DNA from: Leptospira weilii serovar Ranarum str. ICFT
GTDB lineage: Bacteria > Spirochaetota > Leptospiria > Leptospirales > Leptospiraceae
Assembly: GCF_000332415.1 (NCBI RefSeq)
Contig: NZ_AOHC02000020.1
Coordinates: 1-8,820, forward strand
Direction: 5' to 3'
DNA: 8,820 nt
Each line of letters begins with the position of its first letter. The stretch's first letter is position 1. The notes below the pieces were generated by a model. The model did no database searches. It saw only the letters and a list, made by a program, of their open reading frames with translations, and was not told the DNA's origin. The translations under genes were made by a program, and so were the position numbers. Positions 1 through 8,820 of the stretch are shown here, piece by piece.

Positions 1-132
1 GTTTTAGGATTTTGTAGAAGACCGCAGACTCCGTGGGAGTTCCCACACTTCGAGTGGCGAGGATTTAGTCGTTAGGTTTTAGGATTTTGCAGAAGACCGC
101 GGACTCCGTGGGAGTTCCCACACTTCGAGTGG
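1..132. repeat. Tandem pair of 57-bp palindrome-containing repeats
   Basis: Two copies, 1-57 and 76-132, match at 55 of 57 positions (differences at 15/90 and 26/101) and are separated by 18 unrelated bases. Each carries two small inverted repeats: GTGGG-AGTT-CCCAC (33-46; 108-121) and CACT-TCG-AGTG (46-56; 121-131). They begin right after the TAA of the decayed amidase gene and could act as a 3' hairpin for its transcript. The 13-mer GGGAGTTCCCACA (35-47, 110-122) recurs in reverse complement at 8094-8106. Such GTGGGAACTCC repeats are, from memory, common between Leptospira genes. Too few copies, and too long a unit, for a CRISPR. Confidence 0.8.
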
Positions 133-213
133 TTAGGGCTGAAAATCAGTGAATAGAAGAATCCAATCAGCGAGGTGTCTGTCGAACCAGTTTTCCTCCG
201 GGAAAAAAGTTCC

Positions 214-228
214 GTCATACTAGGTGTC
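214..228. repeat. Micro-insertion 1: CATACTAGGT core with flanking duplication
   Basis: On the plus strand a GTC at 214-216 and a GTC at 226-228 bracket ATACTAGGT. Equivalently, GT repeats bracket the 10-bp core CATACTAGGT (216-225). Deleting 12 bp (214-225) joins the amidase reading frame as V-L-D-G-T-F-F-P-E-E-N-W, which parallels the first domain's V-L-S-G...F-F-S-E-T-E-W. With the insertion, an in-frame TAG appears at 222-220. That deletion repairs the protein is seen; that it is a true insertion event is inference. Confidence 0.6.
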
Positions 229-694
229 CAAAACCGCCTTCATATAGGGTTCGCCGGGATCAAAATCCTTACCGTCCAGATAAATCGAACCTCCCCATTT
301 TTTCTTGGCTTGCGTATGAGAATAAACCCCCCGCAAGGATTCCACACGTTCGTTGTTCAAAGGAATCTTATATTTTTCGGAGAGTTCTTTTACGAGCCGA
401 ACGACCGCTTTCGTTTGTTCAGAATTCGATAAAAGCATTTCCGTATCCTTGCCGACAATTTCCACTTGAAAGCAGTTCGCGTTCGTTCCCGTGGCCGCAG
501 CGGCCGTATCCAGGATGGAATCCAGAAGTTGATAAATTTTTCCGTCCTGATCCGCAAGAAACGTCGCGGATAAATTACGTTTTTCTAATACTTCCAGCGT
601 CCTTTGGTAATCCGGAATTGCGGTGTAGTGTAAAACGATACAATCGGGGCGGATCGATCCGCGATGATTGTAACGAAGCCTTCTTTCTTCGGGA

Positions 695-716
695 GTTTTT
701 CATACTAGGTGTTTTT
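695..716. repeat. Micro-insertion 2: CATACTAGGT core with 6-bp flanking duplication
   Basis: GTTTTT at 695-700 and again at 711-716 bracket exactly the same 10-bp core CATACTAGGT (701-710). Deleting 16 bp restores the amidase frame, reading [16 protein letters not shown] into the second amidase domain; with it present, the frame shifts by +1 and stops at 575-577. The shared stretch with micro-insertion 1 is 13 bp (TCATACTAGGTGT). Confidence 0.65.
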
Positions 717-960
717 TCGACGGAGTTCAAATCGACGATCGGAGCGGCGGTCGCACCTCGGCCTCGGTCGTACGTTTGAACGATTTTTTTACCGGATAAA
801 TCCGTGAACTTTTCCTTACGAATCACCCAGCCGGAAACGAATCTGTCCTTCCATTCCGTTTCGGAAAAAAATTTTACCTTGGAGCCCGGACAAAACCGAG
901 GAAAGAACTTTTTCACTTCCGCATTCTCCCGTATCCAAAAAACGACCGAACTTCTTCTTG

Positions 961-992
<32 letters not shown>

Positions 993-1080
993 AGCGATAT
1001 CGTAGTTATTTAGAGGAATTGAATATTCTTTCGAAAGACTCCCGATCAATTCCGTCAACGCTTTCAATTGAATCCCGTTT

Positions 1081-1091
1081 ATACTAGGTGT
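1081..1091. repeat. Third ATACTAGGTGT copy inside an intact-looking stretch of the amidase pseudogene
   Basis: ATACTAGGTGT is found here as at 217-227 and 702-712, but the base before it is T rather than C. It reads in frame as D-T-P-S-I in domain 1, between the E-G-A-N strand and the following helix. The spacing from this Gly to the next conserved Gln is 10 residues, against 11 in domain 2. So it may be native coding sequence rather than an insertion. Confidence 0.5.
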
Positions 1092-1468
1092 ATCGTTCGC
1101 TCCTTCCCAGGAAACATGGATCGCAGTTTCATCCATTCCCGGAGCCGCTCTATAAAAAATTTTGGAAGGTTCCTCCGCCCCGTAAACGTTTCCGTTTTCA
1201 AGAACGATAAAATGAACCATCCATCCGGAAGATTTGCTTTTGTCCAAGTATGCTTCCGCTTTCAAACCGGAAGTGTGATGCAAAAGAATCGATTTCACCC
1301 GAAGGGAACTGCGTTTTTTACCGATCGTATCCAGGGATTCTTTGCCGATTTCTAAAGTCAAAAGAGGAAGAATATTGTTGGAACGTTCGGAGATCGTCTT
1401 TTGGGACGACAAGGAACAACTCAGGATAAGAACGAATACGATTGATTTGGAAAGAACGGAAGGTGTCA

Positions 1469-2056
1469 TCAACCGCCGACCTTGTCGCGAAGACGAGTGA
1501 GATCCTCTCTTAACTTTTCGAGAGTCCTGGAAAGTTTTCTATGACGATTGATAAGATCCGAATATTCGGAAATTTTAAAGTTCTTTCCGTTATCTTTTTT
1601 GTCGTCCTCCGGCTCCGGAACCGACGGAATCGTCTTAAAAATCTCCGAGGAAGATTCGAATTCCCGAGTCAGTTTCAAATACTCCGCCGAACAAGCGGAG
1701 AAAAATTCGGGAGAAAGATTCTTTTGGGATGATTCTATCCGTTTGCAGAGCGCGTCCGTGGCGGTTTTTAGAAATGAAAAAAGGGACTGATTATCCCGAA
1801 CCACTTCGTTTAGGGATTCTTGAAGATGAATTTCCGTTTTATTTTTGGAATGAAGAATTCCTCTTTTAGCTTTCCAATAGATCAGATAGATGAGAACTGC
1901 GGATACGATAAAAATAAATGAAAATAAGAAGAAGGTTCTTTTCTCGTAAATCCATTCCAAGGTTTCCATTTGGAACAAATCGGGAGCGTAGGCCGCCATC
2001 GCCAAAGCGGTCAACATGAGAAAGCTGAAAGAATAAAAGAAAATACGGACTGCCAT
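1469..2056 (-). CDS. Two-TM membrane protein with C-terminal coiled coil, unknown function
   Basis: 195 residues. A hydrophobic N-terminal segment (about residues 4-24) is followed by a second strongly hydrophobic one (about 42-61, [20 protein letters not shown]) and then a Lys/Arg-rich turn. This gives an inner-membrane hairpin with a large soluble tail. The tail (about 65-195) is charged and helical: a middle region rich in Glu/Lys/Ser, an acidic-basic linker near 150-160 ([12 protein letters not shown]), and a likely coiled coil at the end ([20 protein letters not shown]). I do not recognise a named family; it looks like a lineage-specific spirochaete protein. Its TGA overlaps the ATG of the decayed amidase by one base, so the two were co-transcribed and probably translationally coupled, which suggests an envelope or cell-wall context. 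ATG 2056 was chosen because a good promoter lies just upstream; no clear Shine-Dalgarno is visible. Confidence 0.75.
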   Translation of the reverse strand: MAVRIFFYSFSFLMLTALAMAAYAPDLFQMETLEWIYEKRTFFLFSFIFIVSAVLIYLIYWKAKRGILHSKNKTEIHLQESLNEVVRDNQSLFSFLKTATDALCKRIESSQKNLSPEFFSACSAEYLKLTREFESSSEIFKTIPSVPEPEDDKKDNGKNFKISEYSDLINRHRKLSRTLEKLREDLTRLRDKVGG

Positions 2057-2064
2057 TCGGTTTC

Positions 2065-2093
2065 ATGACAGATTCCCCGGCTGGACTTGTCAA
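2065..2093 (-). promoter_or_regulatory. Sigma-70-like promoter, probably giving a leaderless mRNA
   Basis: On the minus strand a perfect -35 TTGACA (2093-2088), a 17-bp spacer and a -10 TGTCAT (2070-2065, 4/6 match). The expected transcription start, 2058-2056, falls at or within two bases of the ATG at 2056, so the transcript would have almost no 5' UTR. This fits the lack of a clear ribosome binding site there. Confidence 0.5.
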
Positions 2094-2166
2094 GGAACCT
2101 TCTTGTCGTAAGAAAAGCGACACGAAGATTTAAGATCGTCTCTTATCGATTCCGATAATAAAAGGG

Positions 2167-2328
<162 letters not shown>

Positions 2329-2607
2329 ATTTCCTTTGCAAAGGTTGTCAAAAAAATCACCGATTTCCAAGTGAATTTTGACAGTGAAATCGCCATTCAT
2401 AAATTTTTGAAGCGGACTTTTATCGAAACAATATCGAACAATCATAGAAACGAAACGGTTAAAGTAGAAACCACTTTTCGATTTTAAAAATTGAATCATT
2501 CAAAGTTTTCTTTTCTTTTAAACCCGCACATCCGACGACCGATGAAGGTGATTTCTTTGTTTTTATCAGATACATTAGTACTTTAAAATATATCTATATT
2601 CTCCCGC
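2329..2607. other. Gene-poor convergent intergenic stretch
   Basis: AT-richer DNA between two converging genes. It has a perfect 12-bp palindrome CCTTTGCAAAGG (2333-2344), and a weak hairpin TTGAA-TCA-TTCAA (2491-2503) followed by a T-rich run (2505-2519) that could help end plus-strand transcription. I see no convincing gene, apart from the open frame continuing past the small ORF's TAG up to 2487. Confidence 0.4.
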
Positions 2608-3408
<801 letters not shown>

Positions 3409-3504
3409 TCTGTCCGTAAAAAAACGTTGGGTTTGCCCTTTTTGATAACCTAAAATTAAGTTCTGAAACACTCTGTAAGAGAAAAACGATCCTGAGAGGA
3501 CTTT

Positions 3505-7831
<4,327 letters not shown>

Positions 7832-8106
7832 GAATATTCAAATATTTGCATGGGCGAGTTCCCGCTGTTGCGGGAAACGCGCTGCTACGGGTTCGCTGTT
7901 CGCTCATCTCTTCGCGCTTTCCGGTTTTAGGGAAAGCGAATTTTTGAAAGAATGGCGAAGAGACAAGCCCTTCGCATCGCTCTCGCAGGGGATTGCTGAA
8001 CTCGTCAGCTATTTTTCGAATTTCACGATTGTTCCGACAAAATGTATCCGTGTATCCCCGTGGGAACTCTTACGAACTCAAAATATACTTCCCTGTGGGA
8101 ACTCCC
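7832..8106. repeat. Intergenic repeat-rich region after the operon
   Basis: No convincing gene. Contents: a 7-bp hairpin TTCCCGC-TGTT-GCGGGAA (7859-7876) with no T tract; the operon terminator (7915-7945); a mini-ORF of 15 codons at 7952-7999 (M-A-K-R-Q-A-L-R-I-A-L-A-G-D-C), a string I associate from memory with dispersed repeat DNA in Leptospira, containing the inverted repeat GCGAAG/CTTCGC (7955-7975); and two short GTGGGAACTC units (8060-8069; TGTGGGAACTCCC 8094-8106), the second identical in reverse complement to part of the repeats at 35-47 and 110-122. Confidence 0.55.
7915..7945 (+). terminator. Probable intrinsic terminator of the ribH operon
   Basis: Perfect 8-bp stem CGCTTTCC (7915-7922) / GGAAAGCG (7931-7938), loop GGTTTTAG, followed by AATTTTT (7939-7945). 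It lies 84 bp after the HEAT-repeat gene's stop and has a T tract only on the plus-strand side. Confidence 0.6.
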
Positions 8107-8378
8107 TCATTCCAATCTCTTGTAATAGCCGATGGAAACGTTCACGAACAAACCCTGATCGTGCGCTTTATGAAATCCTAATACACCGTATTGATTTTCA
8201 AACGCGACTCGATCGGGCGAATCCGTCCAAGCGTTCGGCCAATAACGAATGCTCGGCTCGATCATAAAACCTTCCTTGCCGCCGAACGGAAAAAACCGGT
8301 AATAAAATCCGATGCCGGCGGATCTTGTTCTGTAACGATGTGCGCTTCCGGGAACGACGTATTTAACGTGAGTTCGGC

Positions 8379-8382
<4 letters not shown>
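8107..8382 (-). pseudogene. C-terminal fragment of an outer-membrane beta-barrel-like protein, cut by an IS
   Basis: About 90 codons ending at TGA 8109-8107. The residues alternate aromatic and polar as in membrane beta strands: GIGFYYRFFPF, MIEPSIRYWPN, YGVLGFHKAHDQ and the final LFVNVSIGYYKRLE. Short turns (G-G-K-E-G, T-D-S-P-D-R) separate them. This pattern is typical of the last strands of a porin-like or surface barrel. The frame has no start of its own: upstream it runs straight into IS982-family sequence near 8382, so the signal peptide and most of the barrel are missing from this locus. The exact junction is uncertain by about 20 bp. No named family recognised. Confidence 0.6.

Positions 8383-8820
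<438 letters not shown>

Noticed and set aside
1..132. Direct repeats as a CRISPR array
   Set aside because: Only two copies, a 57-bp unit and an 18-bp gap, with no cas genes nearby.
575..916. Separate 113-residue gene
   Set aside because: Its first part continues the first amidase domain after a +1 slip, and its last part is out-of-frame sequence after the 16-bp insertion.
7944..8267. Plus-strand 107-codon ORF
   Set aside because: It spans the terminator T tract, repeat DNA and the antisense of the beta-barrel fragment, with no protein-like pattern.

Overview
The window looks like chromosomal DNA from a pathogenic Leptospira. The reasons are the gene set (spirochaete-style lipoprotein signals, a ribH-nusB pair followed by TPR and HEAT repeat proteins), the dispersed palindromic GTGGGAACTCCCAC-type repeats between genes, and an IS982-family element. 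Base composition by eye is moderate, richer in GC than I would expect of L. interrogans. Together with the gene decay and the IS, this hints at the L. borgpetersenii/santarosai/weilii side of the genus. The species guess is inference only.

Left part (1-2100, minus strand): two 57-bp direct repeats (1-132) lie behind the 3' end of a decayed gene (133-1469). This gene once encoded a lipoprotein with two tandem Amidase_2 (T7-lysozyme/PGRP-like) domains. Three lesions break it: a 1-nt frameshift near 885-887, a 16-bp insertion at 695-710, and a 12-bp insertion at 214-225 that creates an in-frame TAG. Both insertions contain the same 10-bp core, CATACTAGGT, flanked by short duplications. Removing the 29 extra bases restores one 435-residue frame. 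The gene overlaps by one base an upstream membrane/coiled-coil protein (1469-2056), whose promoter sits so close that the mRNA is probably leaderless.

Middle (2100-3560): a short plus-strand ORF (2167-2328), a gene-poor stretch (2329-2607), and a minus-strand TPR-like lipoprotein (2608-3408) that is divergent from the next operon.

Operon (3505-7945, plus strand): promoter, ribH (lumazine synthase), nusB, a membrane-anchored 688-residue TPR protein and an exported HEAT-repeat protein, then a hairpin/T-tract terminator. Junctions are zero-gap or overlapping (TAAATG, an 8-bp overlap, CTGA), so translation is probably coupled. The HEAT-repeat gene appears to start at CTG, and only this start gives it its signal peptide and a well placed Shine-Dalgarno sequence.

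Right end (7850-8820): intergenic repeat DNA, then the C-terminal piece of an outer-membrane beta-barrel-like protein (8107 to about 8382, minus strand). Its upstream part has been replaced by an IS982-family element that runs off the window edge. I see no CRISPR array, tRNA, rRNA, riboswitch or recognisable new multi-gene system. The most unusual signal is the pair of CATACTAGGT micro-insertions.
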